DNA of 12,592 bases from an uncultured Succinatimonas sp. Lineage in GTDB: Bacteria; Pseudomonadota; Gammaproteobacteria; Enterobacterales; Succinivibrionaceae. The stretch is from NCBI RefSeq assembly GCF_905203285.1, contig NZ_CAJKVK010000062.1:1-12592 (forward strand). Reading direction: 5' to 3'. Under the pieces are notes generated by a model. That model made no database searches, was not told where the DNA came from, and saw only the letters and a list, made by a program, of their open reading frames with translations. Position 1 is the stretch's first letter, and every line of letters begins with the position of its first letter. This document shows positions 1-7,458 of this stretch, in pieces. The translations under genes were made by a program, and so were the position numbers.

Positions 1-1
1 T

Positions 2-1096
2 AACGGCTGTGATGCTCAGCATACGGAAAATTTAGCTAAAAAAACGACTGTCTATAGTATTAAAGCAAAAGTCGTACAGACTTATGATGTCGCTCAGTCT
101 TTTAGTTTAAACGGGCGTGTTTATGCTTACGCCAGAGCCGATGTCAGACCGCAGGTAAGCGGGGTTGTCAAAGAACGTTTGTTTGTTGAAGGTTCTTTGG
201 TTAAAAAAGGAGAGCCCCTTTATCAAATCGATGATGCTTTATATAAAGCTGAATATGATTACGCAAAAGCTGCTTTAAGCAAGGCTGTTGATCAAAGGAA
301 ACAGGCGGAAAGAAATTTACGGCGCTATGAAAAACTCGTTGCGCAGCACGCCGTAAGCCGTCAGGATTATGAAGACAGGTTATTAGATTACGCTTTGTCA
401 GTTGACGATGAGAAATTGGCAAAAGCAGAGCTTGATGAAGCTGCAGCCACCCTTGAATATACTAAGGTCAGAGCACCTATCTCAGGAAGAATCGGTAAAA
501 GTAATATTACAGCGGGTGCCTTAGTTACGGAAAATCAAAGTGATGTTTTAGCGTCAATTATTGATTTATCTAAAGTTTATGTTGACGTTCAGCAGTCATC
601 GGCACAGTGGAGAACTTTTAAACAGCAAATTCAAAACGGATCTTTGGTCAGCAATCAAAAGCAAAGCGAAGAAGTTTCTTTATTTTTTGATGACGCCAGC
701 CGCTATCCTACAAATGGCAAATTATCTTTAACCGAAGTTCAGGTTGATGAAGTATCAGGCAATGTCACATTAAGAGCGGTTTTTGATAATCCTGAGCAGA
801 TTTTGCTGCCCGGAATGGCTGTAAGAGCGTATTTTGCAGGTCCCATAAAAAAAGATGCGGTAGTTGTGCCGGCTGCTTCAGTAACGCAGGATTCAGCGGG
901 ACGTTCTTATGTTTTTGTTATTGACGAAAAAAACAAAGTAAAACGCCAGGAAATTTTTACTCAGGGATTGTGTGATTACGGCTGGATTATTTTAAGCGGA
1001 GTTAAAGCAGGGGATAAAATTGCCGTAAACGGAACGCAGAAGCTTAAAACGGGCATGATCGTCTCAATTGAAGGGGACGCACAAGATGTTAAGTAA
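2..1096 (+). CDS. RND efflux periplasmic adaptor lipoprotein (AcrA/MexA family), 5' partial
   Basis: Membrane-fusion subunit bridging an inner-membrane RND pump to an outer-membrane channel. The reading frame is open from base 2, upstream of any start codon, so the gene begins outside the window; 364 residues are visible. The third visible residue is Cys in NGCDAQ, matching the lipobox end of AcrA (TGCDDK). Asp at +2 is the inner-membrane retention signal of lipoproteins. In order follow the first lipoyl half (RPQVSG near visible residue 50, then VEGSLVKKGEPLYQID), a coiled-coil hairpin (about 75-150), the second lipoyl half (APISGRIGKSNITAGALV) and the beta-barrel/membrane-proximal part with LLPGM. 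The hairpin tip carries the TolC-docking RLS motif, R-x3-L-x6-S: Arg codon 323-325, Leu 335-337, Ser 356-358. The stop lies 11 nt inside the permease gene, so the two are translationally coupled. An internal TTG at 179 is not a credible start because conserved sequence precedes it. Family assignment is very secure; substrate is unknown. Confidence 0.95.
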   Translation, partial: NGCDAQHTENLAKKTTVYSIKAKVVQTYDVAQSFSLNGRVYAYARADVRPQVSGVVKERLFVEGSLVKKGEPLYQIDDALYKAEYDYAKAALSKAVDQRKQAERNLRRYEKLVAQHAVSRQDYEDRLLDYALSVDDEKLAKAELDEAAATLEYTKVRAPISGRIGKSNITAGALVTENQSDVLASIIDLSKVYVDVQQSSAQWRTFKQQIQNGSLVSNQKQSEEVSLFFDDASRYPTNGKLSLTEVQVDEVSGNVTLRAVFDNPEQILLPGMAVRAYFAGPIKKDAVVVPAASVTQDSAGRSYVFVIDEKNKVKRQEIFTQGLCDYGWIILSGVKAGDKIAVNGTQKLKTGMIVSIEGDAQDVK

Positions 1097-4000
1097 GTTT
1101 TTCATTGATCGCCCGGTACTGGCTTGGGTCATTGCGATTTTAACCGTAATTTTGGGTTTAATCGTTTTGCCTTCTTTAAAATTATCACGTTTCCCTGATA
1201 TTGCTCCTCCTACTATCAGTATTTCGCTGTCATATCCCGGAGCATCTGCCGAGACTTTGGAAAACTCCGTGGCGCAGGTCGTAGAGCAGCAGATGACCGG
1301 TCTTGATAATTTGCTCTATTTCAACACAACGGTAAATTCAGAAGGCAACGTTAATGTCCGATTTTCTTTTGATCAGTCGGTAAATCCCGATGTGGCGCAG
1401 ATGCAGGTACAAAACCGTTTTGATATGGCAATGTCAAAGCTTCCTGATGAAGTTCAGCAAAACGGTGTACGAATTCGTAAGGTTTCAGAAGACGTATTGC
1501 AGAATATTGCGTTTTATACCAAGGACGGATCTTTAACGCAGGAGGATATCGGTGATTTTATCGTTTCGGTTTTGCAGGATCCGATTTCCCGCTTAAACGG
1601 CGTAGGTGACGTAAACGTTCGCGGCTCTCAGTATGCAATGCGCATTTGGCTTGATCAGGACAAGCTGCATTTTTATGCATTAACGCCGCAGGACGTGGTC
1701 AATGCGATTCAAGCGCAGAATAAACAGATTTCAGTAGGTCAGGTGGGTGCTATGCCGGCAGTTCCCGGACAACAGTTAAACGTAGTCGTAAAATCCCGCC
1801 ATATGCTTGAAACACCTGAAGAGTTTGAGAACATATTGCTAAAAAGCGATGAAATCGGCGGTACCGTTTATATAAAAGATGTAGCAAGAGTTGAAAAGGG
1901 TCGGGCAAGTTATACGGTTTTTGCCAACTACAATCATCTGCCCATGGCTTCTTTGGAGATTAACCTTACAGAAGGAGCCAACGCGGTTGAGACCGCTAAC
2001 CGCATCGCGGCAGAACTTGAAAGACTGCGTCCGCTTTTTCCCGAGTCGCTTGAATACGTAATTCCTTATGATACCGTGCCTTTTGTTAAAGCTTCGTTAT
2101 ATGAAGTCGGTAAAACTTTAGTTGAAGCACTTATTTTAGTGTCGCTGGTTATCTTGTTGTTTTTACGCGATATCCGATCAACTGTGGTGGTAACTATAAC
2201 CATCCCGATTGTTTTGTGTGCAACCGTGGTGGTTTTATATTTTTTCGGTTATTCGATAAACACACTTACCATGTTTGCGATGGTTTTAGCCATCGGACTT
2301 CTGGTGGATGACGCAATTGTGGTGGTGGAAAACGTCAACCGGCTTATTTATAAATTTGCGCTTACTCCGTATGAAGCAGCCGTTCGATCGATGCAGGAAA
2401 TTTCATCGGCACTTTTTGGCGTAGGTTTGGTGATAGCGGCAGTATTCGTGCCGATGAGCTTTTTCGGTGGAGCTGCAGGCAATATTTACCGCCAATTTTC
2501 AGTTACTATCGTAAGCGCGATGCTGATGTCGATAGTTACCGCTTTGGTCGTCACTCCGTCGCTTTGCGCTTCAATTTTAAAAGTAAGACACCGTAATCCG
2601 CATAAACGAGCTAAAAAAGGCGTTTTGTCTTTGTTTGACACGGTTTTTTCCGCTCTTACTTCACTTTATAAAAAAGGCGTAAATCGGGCACTGCATTATA
2701 AAAAGACCGTAATGTTGCTGCTTGCTGTGTTATCTGCAGCCTGCGTCGGTTTGTTCAGCCTTATTCCGTCATCGTTTTTACCGACGGACGATCAGGGCAT
2801 CATGTCGGTAAAAATTACCTTACCTACCGGGTCTACCAATGAGATGACTGAAAAAGTAGGTTACATGGTAGAGGATTACTTTTTAACCAAGGAAAGTAAA
2901 TACGTTGAAGGTATTATGCTGACTTTAGGTCACGGCAGGGGCGGTTCTTTCGGTCAGTCGACGGCAACAGCCAATGTAAAATTGGTACCGTGGGATCAAC
3001 GAGAAGAAAAAGAAGGCAGTGCCCAAGCTATTTTGGCAAGGGCTAAAGCTTATTTTGATACTATCCCTGATGCCAAAATTACAGTATCCCTGCCAAGTTC
3101 GATTCGCGGTATGGGCGGATCGTCGGGCTTTCAGGTTAATGTGCAGAATTTAATGGGTAATTCCCATGAACAATTTATGCAGGATATTGATGACATAATT
3201 GATACTGCAAACGCCGATCCGATGCTGTATAACGTCAGAACAAACGTGCTTGATGACTCAAAGCAGCTTGAAGTCGTATTAAATGACAGGCTGATTAAGC
3301 TTTATCATCTTGATTCCGATAACGTTAACTCAAATATTTCAATAGCCTGGGGCGGAAAGTACGTCAATGATTTTATTGACAGAGGGCGCATCAAAAAAGT
3401 TTATGTACAGTCAATGCCGCAATTTCGTTCAATGCCTGAGGATTTGTCGCGCCTTTATTTTAAAAATGATGAAGGCAAAATGGTAGGATTTGACTCTATC
3501 GGATCGTATAAATGGACTTTCGGTCCGCAGCAGTTAAATCGTTTTAACGGTACGTCTTCTATCTTTATTGAAGGTGACTCGGCAACAGGGGTAAGCTCAG
3601 GACAAGCAATGGATGCGATTGCCAAGGTCATAAGTTCACATCCGGGGCAGTACAGCTACGCATGGAGCGGAGCTTCGTATCAGGAGCAGCTTACAGGTTC
3701 CCATACACATTTCTTGTTTGCCATTTCCGCGGTTATCGTGTTTCTTTGTCTTGCCGCTCTTTATGAAAGCTGGTCGATTCCTTTTGCCGTAATTCTGATA
3801 ATCCCGGTAGGTGCGTTCGGTGCTTTAGGTCTTGTGTGGCTTCGCGGAATTGAGAATGATATTTATCTGCAGGTGGGATTATTGACTACAGGTGGACTTG
3901 CCGCTAAAAATGCGATTTTGATTGTCGAGTACGCGCATCAGTTCCGCATGCAGGGACAAACTTTGTTAAAAGCGGCAAAACATGCGGCGGCATTACGTTT

Positions 4001-4226
4001 TCGCCCGATCATTATGACTTCGGCGGCTTTTTTGTTAGGTGTCCTGCCGCTTTTGGCCGCAGACGGTGCCGGTGCGTCAAGTCAGCAGTCAATTGGAACG
4101 GGTGTAGTGGGCGGCACTTTATCTGCTACTGTTTTAGGAGTTTTGATGGTACCGGTTTTCTTTGTGTGCGTAAGTCTTTTGTTTGATGAAAAATTAAGAA
4201 AACGAGCTTTTAAATGGAAAAGTTAA
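1086..4226 (+). CDS. RND multidrug-type efflux permease, HAE1/AcrB family
   Basis: Proton-driven inner-membrane pump subunit, 1046 residues (AcrB has 1049). I chose ATG 1086 because AAGGGGA at 1071-1077 sits 8 nt upstream and the protein then begins MLSKFFIDRPVLAWVIAIL, the canonical family N-terminus; an in-frame TTG at 1068 lies before that ribosome site. Visible landmarks are TM1 (about 10-28), a porter-domain segment, TM2-6 including the proton-relay pair Asp408-Asp409 (LAIGLLVDDAIVVVEN), the FFGGAAGNIYRQFS motif, a second porter/docking region (WGGKYVNDFIDRGRIKKVYV), and TM8-12 with relay Lys941 (GLAAKNAILIVEYA). Numbering runs one ahead of AcrB. The pump core is therefore intact. The drug-binding pocket is unusual: positions equivalent to AcrB Phe136, 178, 610, 615, 617 and 628 read Val137, Arg179, Met611, His616, Arg618 and Asn630 in my memory-based alignment. 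That suggests a substrate range unlike AcrB. No regulator or outer-membrane factor is adjacent. Confidence 0.96.
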   Translation: MLSKFFIDRPVLAWVIAILTVILGLIVLPSLKLSRFPDIAPPTISISLSYPGASAETLENSVAQVVEQQMTGLDNLLYFNTTVNSEGNVNVRFSFDQSVNPDVAQMQVQNRFDMAMSKLPDEVQQNGVRIRKVSEDVLQNIAFYTKDGSLTQEDIGDFIVSVLQDPISRLNGVGDVNVRGSQYAMRIWLDQDKLHFYALTPQDVVNAIQAQNKQISVGQVGAMPAVPGQQLNVVVKSRHMLETPEEFENILLKSDEIGGTVYIKDVARVEKGRASYTVFANYNHLPMASLEINLTEGANAVETANRIAAELERLRPLFPESLEYVIPYDTVPFVKASLYEVGKTLVEALILVSLVILLFLRDIRSTVVVTITIPIVLCATVVVLYFFGYSINTLTMFAMVLAIGLLVDDAIVVVENVNRLIYKFALTPYEAAVRSMQEISSALFGVGLVIAAVFVPMSFFGGAAGNIYRQFSVTIVSAMLMSIVTALVVTPSLCASILKVRHRNPHKRAKKGVLSLFDTVFSALTSLYKKGVNRALHYKKTVMLLLAVLSAACVGLFSLIPSSFLPTDDQGIMSVKITLPTGSTNEMTEKVGYMVEDYFLTKESKYVEGIMLTLGHGRGGSFGQSTATANVKLVPWDQREEKEGSAQAILARAKAYFDTIPDAKITVSLPSSIRGMGGSSGFQVNVQNLMGNSHEQFMQDIDDIIDTANADPMLYNVRTNVLDDSKQLEVVLNDRLIKLYHLDSDNVNSNISIAWGGKYVNDFIDRGRIKKVYVQSMPQFRSMPEDLSRLYFKNDEGKMVGFDSIGSYKWTFGPQQLNRFNGTSSIFIEGDSATGVSSGQAMDAIAKVISSHPGQYSYAWSGASYQEQLTGSHTHFLFAISAVIVFLCLAALYESWSIPFAVILIIPVGAFGALGLVWLRGIENDIYLQVGLLTTGGLAAKNAILIVEYAHQFRMQGQTLLKAAKHAAALRFRPIIMTSAAFLLGVLPLLAADGAGASSQQSIGTGVVGGTLSATVLGVLMVPVFFVCVSLLFDEKLRKRAFKWKS

Positions 4227-4513
4227 AGATTGACAATTATTGAAATACCTCTAGAAAACTGTTATTAAGGTTTATTAAAAAATTATCTTTCAGCGTTAAT
4301 AGTTATCTTTATATCGGATAGTTTCGTAGCATTTTTTCAGTTTTAGTGATTATTTTTCTTTCTTTGACTTAAAAATATTCATTCATATATGGATTAATTG
4401 AGGTTTTTTTGTGCTTTATGCTTGAATAATGGCGCTATTTCTATGTTTTTGGGTAAAATGGCAGGCTACAGGTTTTTATTTAATTTTTAGATTTTATTTT
4501 TGAGGTTTATTAA
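4227..4513. other. AT-rich intergenic spacer between RND permease and proQ
   Basis: 287 nt with no credible ORF. No GC-rich hairpin followed by a T-run is visible after the permease stop, so termination of the efflux operon may be Rho-dependent or may lie elsewhere. Two sigma70-like pairs can be drawn: TTGACA 4230-4235 with TAGAAA 4252-4257 (16-nt spacer), and TTGACT 4364-4369 with TATATG 4386-4391 (16-nt spacer). A 5' leader of roughly 115-250 nt for proQ would follow. Confidence 0.6.
4364..4391 (+). promoter_or_regulatory. Candidate sigma70-like promoter for proQ-prc
   Basis: TTGACT (5/6 to the -35 consensus) and TATATG (4/6 to the -10 consensus) are separated by 16 nt and lie about 120 nt before the proQ start. 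The spacer is AT-rich, where such matches arise by chance, and a second candidate sits at 4230-4257. Plausible only. Confidence 0.3.
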
Positions 4514-5287
4514 GTGGAAAATCAGGAAAAGAAACTTGAAGCTGAAGTGACAGCTGAAGTACAAAATGCAAAAGCAGATTCTGCTTTGCCTGAGGCAGAG
4601 AAAGACCCGCAGGCTTTGCGTCGCGAAAGCATTCAGAAAGCGATAGCTGTTTTATGTGAGAAATTCCCTAAAGCTTTTTCTTTACAGCAAGAAGAAATTA
4701 AACCGCTTAAAATCGGCATTATTAACGATTTAAAAGATAGAATCGCTGATCTTGACGGAGTTTCTTTATCCAAAATCCGTGCCGCCGTGCGCAAGTATAC
4801 TTATTCAATTCAGTATCTTGATGCGGTAAAAGAGGGAACCAAACGTGTCGATCTTGACGGTAATGAAGTTTCTGAAGTTACTAAAGAGCACGAAGATTAT
4901 TCTCAAGAGCAGAAGAAGCTTGTTTTAGAGAAGTTAAAAGAGCAAAACAGGCTTAAGTTAAAGGTAAACAAGCCAAAATTTGCTAAAAATGACAAGAAGC
5001 TGGGATTTAAAGGCGGATTTAAGTCCAAGAAAGTAGTAAGCGAAGTAAGAGTAAAGCGTCGTTTTGCTTTTACAAAGCCCGGCTCTACGGCAAAACCGGT
5101 TAATGCTCCTGTTCCTGCCAAAATCGAAGAGTTGGTAAAAGGAACATCCGTCCTTGTTTCAAGCAATAATCGTTTTGTTAAAGGATCGGTAAGCGAAGAG
5201 CCGAAACAGAATACCGTTACTATCACTCTTGATACCGGTCTTACCGTTTGCGTACCGGTAGCACGCGTGATGCTTAGAAAGGAATAA
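4514..5287 (+). CDS. proQ: ProQ, FinO-domain RNA chaperone
   Basis: RNA-binding protein that recognises 3'-terminal stem-loops of sRNAs and mRNAs. It has 257 residues (E. coli: 232). The GTG start at 4514 is supported by GAGG at 4502-4505, 8 nt upstream, and by MENQEKK matching the E. coli N-terminus MENQPK. The FinO domain spans about 36-125 (FPKAFSL, PLKIGIINDLKDRI, KRVDLDGN). Equivalents of E. coli RNA-contact residues Lys35, Arg58, Arg62, Tyr70 and Arg80 are present (Arg89, Arg93, Tyr101 and Arg111 among them), while E. coli Arg69 is Gln100. A Lys-rich linker (about 130-200) leads to the C-terminal Tudor-like domain (about 203-257: VKGTSVLVSS, VTITLDTGLTVCVPV). The extra length is partly an acidic, Ala/Glu-rich stretch of about 30 residues before the FinO domain. 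prc starts 15 nt downstream, as in the E. coli proQ-prc operon. Confidence 0.95.
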   Translation: MENQEKKLEAEVTAEVQNAKADSALPEAEKDPQALRRESIQKAIAVLCEKFPKAFSLQQEEIKPLKIGIINDLKDRIADLDGVSLSKIRAAVRKYTYSIQYLDAVKEGTKRVDLDGNEVSEVTKEHEDYSQEQKKLVLEKLKEQNRLKLKVNKPKFAKNDKKLGFKGGFKSKKVVSEVRVKRRFAFTKPGSTAKPVNAPVPAKIEELVKGTSVLVSSNNRFVKGSVSEEPKQNTVTITLDTGLTVCVPVARVMLRKE

Positions 5288-5302
5288 AAAGGATTTTTGA
5301 AG

Positions 5303-7405
5303 GTGCGGAAATTAACTTGTGTCGCGGTTGCCGCGGTTTTATTGTCACAGGCATTTGTCTGTGAAGCGAAGCTTACCGTTCCGACAATAGATGATTTACC
5401 AGTACTTTCATTGCAGAATGCTCAAAAAACGGCATGTTCCCGTACCGCTAATTATTTTCTGCGGGCGCATTACAAACCAGTTGAGTTAAATAAAGATTTT
5501 GCTGATGACATCATCGATCAATATCTTTCTTTTCTTGATTACAATAAAAGCCTGTACACGAAAGATGAAGTCAGCAAAATTTACAAAAACAGCGATAAGA
5601 TCCTTGATGCCGTAAGCAAGTGCGATTTGTCTTATCCTTTATCTTTATATAGCGATAATTTAAAGCGTCGCTTTTTAAAGTATTCTTTTTTTGTTGATTA
5701 CGTTAAAAATCCCGTTGATGTATCCGGAAAGGAACAGGTTGAGATAGATCGCCGTAAGAGTCCTTATTTTTCCTCTCAGGAAGATATTCGTAAGCAGTGG
5801 GAGGCTGAGGTTAAAAACGAATATGTTAACCAGATTTTAAATGATAAAACCGATGAAAAAGCTCGCGAGAGAATAAAACGCCGTTATGAGGCAGCGCTTG
5901 GTCGCTTGGCTCAGACTACTTCAGAAGATGCCTTTTCGACTTTTGAAAATGCTTTTGCCACGGCAATCGATCCGCATACAAGTTATTTAAGTCCTGAGGA
6001 CAGTGAAAGCTTTAATGATGATATTAACCTCTCCTTAGAGGGAATCGGTGCCGTTTTGTCATCAGAAGATGAATTTACGGTCATTAATTCTTTAATTCCG
6101 GGATCTCCTGCCGAGTTGTCTAAAAAATTAAAGCCCAAGGATAAAATCGTGGGCGTAAGACAGGAAGACGGAAGCTATGAAGATATCATCGGATGGCGTC
6201 TTACTGATGTCGTAAAGAAAGTTAAGGGCAAAAAAGGCACGAAAGTCACTTTGGAAATCGAACGCGGTGAAGGGGCCGGAGCTAAAACTTTTTCTGTTGA
6301 GCTTGTCCGCGATAAAATCAAGCTTCAGGAACGCGCGGCAAAAGGAGAGGTCAAGACTGTTGACGGCAATAAAGTAGGCGTTATTTCCATCAAGAGTTTT
6401 TATACCGATTTAAATAAAGATCTTAAAAAAGAAATAGCCAAGTTAAAACGTGAAAAAGTAAGGGCGATGGTAATTGATCTGCGCTCTAACGGCGGCGGTC
6501 TTTTGCCTGAAGCCACTTTATCAACAGGTCTTTTTATTAAAGACGGACCTGTAGTGCAGATCCGTGATGCCGTCGGTAATGTTTTACCGCAGTTTGATGA
6601 GGATGACGGAATTGATTTTGACGGACCACTGGTGGTTTTAATCAATCGTCTTTCCGCTTCTAGCTCTGAAATTATGGCTGCAGCTTTGCGTGATTACGGC
6701 AGGGCGGTTATCGTCGGAGATACCTCTTTTGGTAAGGGAACAGTTCAGCAAAATCGTCCGCTTGCCCGAGTTTATGATTTTTCAAATGCTGATTTAGGAT
6801 CGATTCATTACACGATAGCCAAGTTTTATCGAGTATCGGGTCTTTCAACTCAGTTAAAGGGCGTAAGTCCGGATATCGCATTCCCTCCTTTAGTAGATGA
6901 CAGCGAGTTCGGTGAGCGCTCGGAACCTAATGCTTTGGCTTGGGATAAAATCGCTCCGTCCGATTATAAAGGTTTTTTGAATATTGACGCTTATGTAAAC
7001 GATTTAACGCGTATGCATGAAGAGCGAATTAAGGATGACGTTGCATTTAAGATCATGAAAGAGGATATGGATCGTTATCTGAAGCTTAAAGCTGAAAAAA
7101 CCTTGTCCGTAAATCTTGCCGAACGCAGAAAAATGCAGCAGGAAGACGAAAAATATCGCCTTAATGCAGTTAATGAAAGACTTAAGAGCATAGGCAAAAA
7201 GCCTATAAAAGATATTAAGGATTTGCCGGAAGATTTTGAATTTCCCGATGCTCTTTTAGATGAAGCTGCAGCTATCGCCAATGATTTTGCTTCTTTAGTG
7301 GATCAAAAGCGGTATCTTGCGCGTACAACTCCGATATTCACTCGTTTCTCGGTTGCATCCGTCGCTGAAGATCATAAAGCATCTTCAGGCACTGACAGAC
7401 AGTAA
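5303..7405 (+). CDS. prc: Prc/Tsp, periplasmic C-terminal processing (tail-specific) protease
   Basis: Serine/lysine-dyad protease (family S41A) that degrades periplasmic proteins from their C-termini; in E. coli it processes penicillin-binding protein 3 and, with NlpI, turns over the peptidoglycan hydrolase MepS. I prefer GTG 5303 (700 aa) because AAGGA 5289-5293 is 9 nt upstream, whereas an in-frame TTG at 5297 is only 3 nt from it. The signal peptide is MRKLTCVAVAAVLLSQAFVCEA with likely cleavage after residue 22. An N-terminal helical domain is followed by a PDZ domain (about 242-335, LEGIGAVLS to LVRDKIKL) and the protease core. The dyad is Ser453 (first Ser of SSSEI in LSASSSEI) and Lys478 (TSFGKGTVQ), 25 residues apart as in E. 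coli Ser452/Lys477. The C-terminal Tsp domain is Lys/Glu-rich. Nothing is missing; length is close to E. coli (682). Confidence 0.96.
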   Translation: MRKLTCVAVAAVLLSQAFVCEAKLTVPTIDDLPVLSLQNAQKTACSRTANYFLRAHYKPVELNKDFADDIIDQYLSFLDYNKSLYTKDEVSKIYKNSDKILDAVSKCDLSYPLSLYSDNLKRRFLKYSFFVDYVKNPVDVSGKEQVEIDRRKSPYFSSQEDIRKQWEAEVKNEYVNQILNDKTDEKARERIKRRYEAALGRLAQTTSEDAFSTFENAFATAIDPHTSYLSPEDSESFNDDINLSLEGIGAVLSSEDEFTVINSLIPGSPAELSKKLKPKDKIVGVRQEDGSYEDIIGWRLTDVVKKVKGKKGTKVTLEIERGEGAGAKTFSVELVRDKIKLQERAAKGEVKTVDGNKVGVISIKSFYTDLNKDLKKEIAKLKREKVRAMVIDLRSNGGGLLPEATLSTGLFIKDGPVVQIRDAVGNVLPQFDEDDGIDFDGPLVVLINRLSASSSEIMAAALRDYGRAVIVGDTSFGKGTVQQNRPLARVYDFSNADLGSIHYTIAKFYRVSGLSTQLKGVSPDIAFPPLVDDSEFGERSEPNALAWDKIAPSDYKGFLNIDAYVNDLTRMHEERIKDDVAFKIMKEDMDRYLKLKAEKTLSVNLAERRKMQQEDEKYRLNAVNERLKSIGKKPIKDIKDLPEDFEFPDALLDEAAAIANDFASLVDQKRYLARTTPIFTRFSVASVAEDHKASSGTDRQ

Positions 7406-7414
7406 TACGTTAAA

Positions 7415-7445
7415 AATCGGCAGAGTTTCTGCCGATTGTTTCTAT
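7415..7445 (+). terminator. Hairpin after prc, terminator or operon attenuator
   Basis: AATCGGCAGA (7415-7424) and TCTGCCGATT (7428-7437) form a perfect 10-bp stem with a 3-nt loop, followed by the T-rich but interrupted GTTTCTAT. It starts 10 nt after the prc stop and ends 21 nt before the pepN ATG. The weak T-tract suggests partial termination. An alternative is an mRNA-stabilising or processing hairpin between two co-transcribed genes. Confidence 0.65.
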
Positions 7446-7458
7446 AAAGGAAAAATCT

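Noticed and set aside
1068..1085. TTG at 1068 as the permease start
   Set aside because: It lies before the AAGGGGA ribosome site and would add six residues not found in the family; ATG 1086 is better.
4903..5226. Minus-strand ORF of 107 codons opposite proQ
   Set aside because: The product is Ser/Thr/Phe/Leu-rich, as expected from the complement of a Lys-rich coding stretch; proQ on the + strand is unambiguous.
5297..5302. TTG at 5297 as the prc start
   Set aside because: Only 3 nt from the AAGGA ribosome site; GTG 5303 has ideal 9-nt spacing and gives a normal signal peptide.
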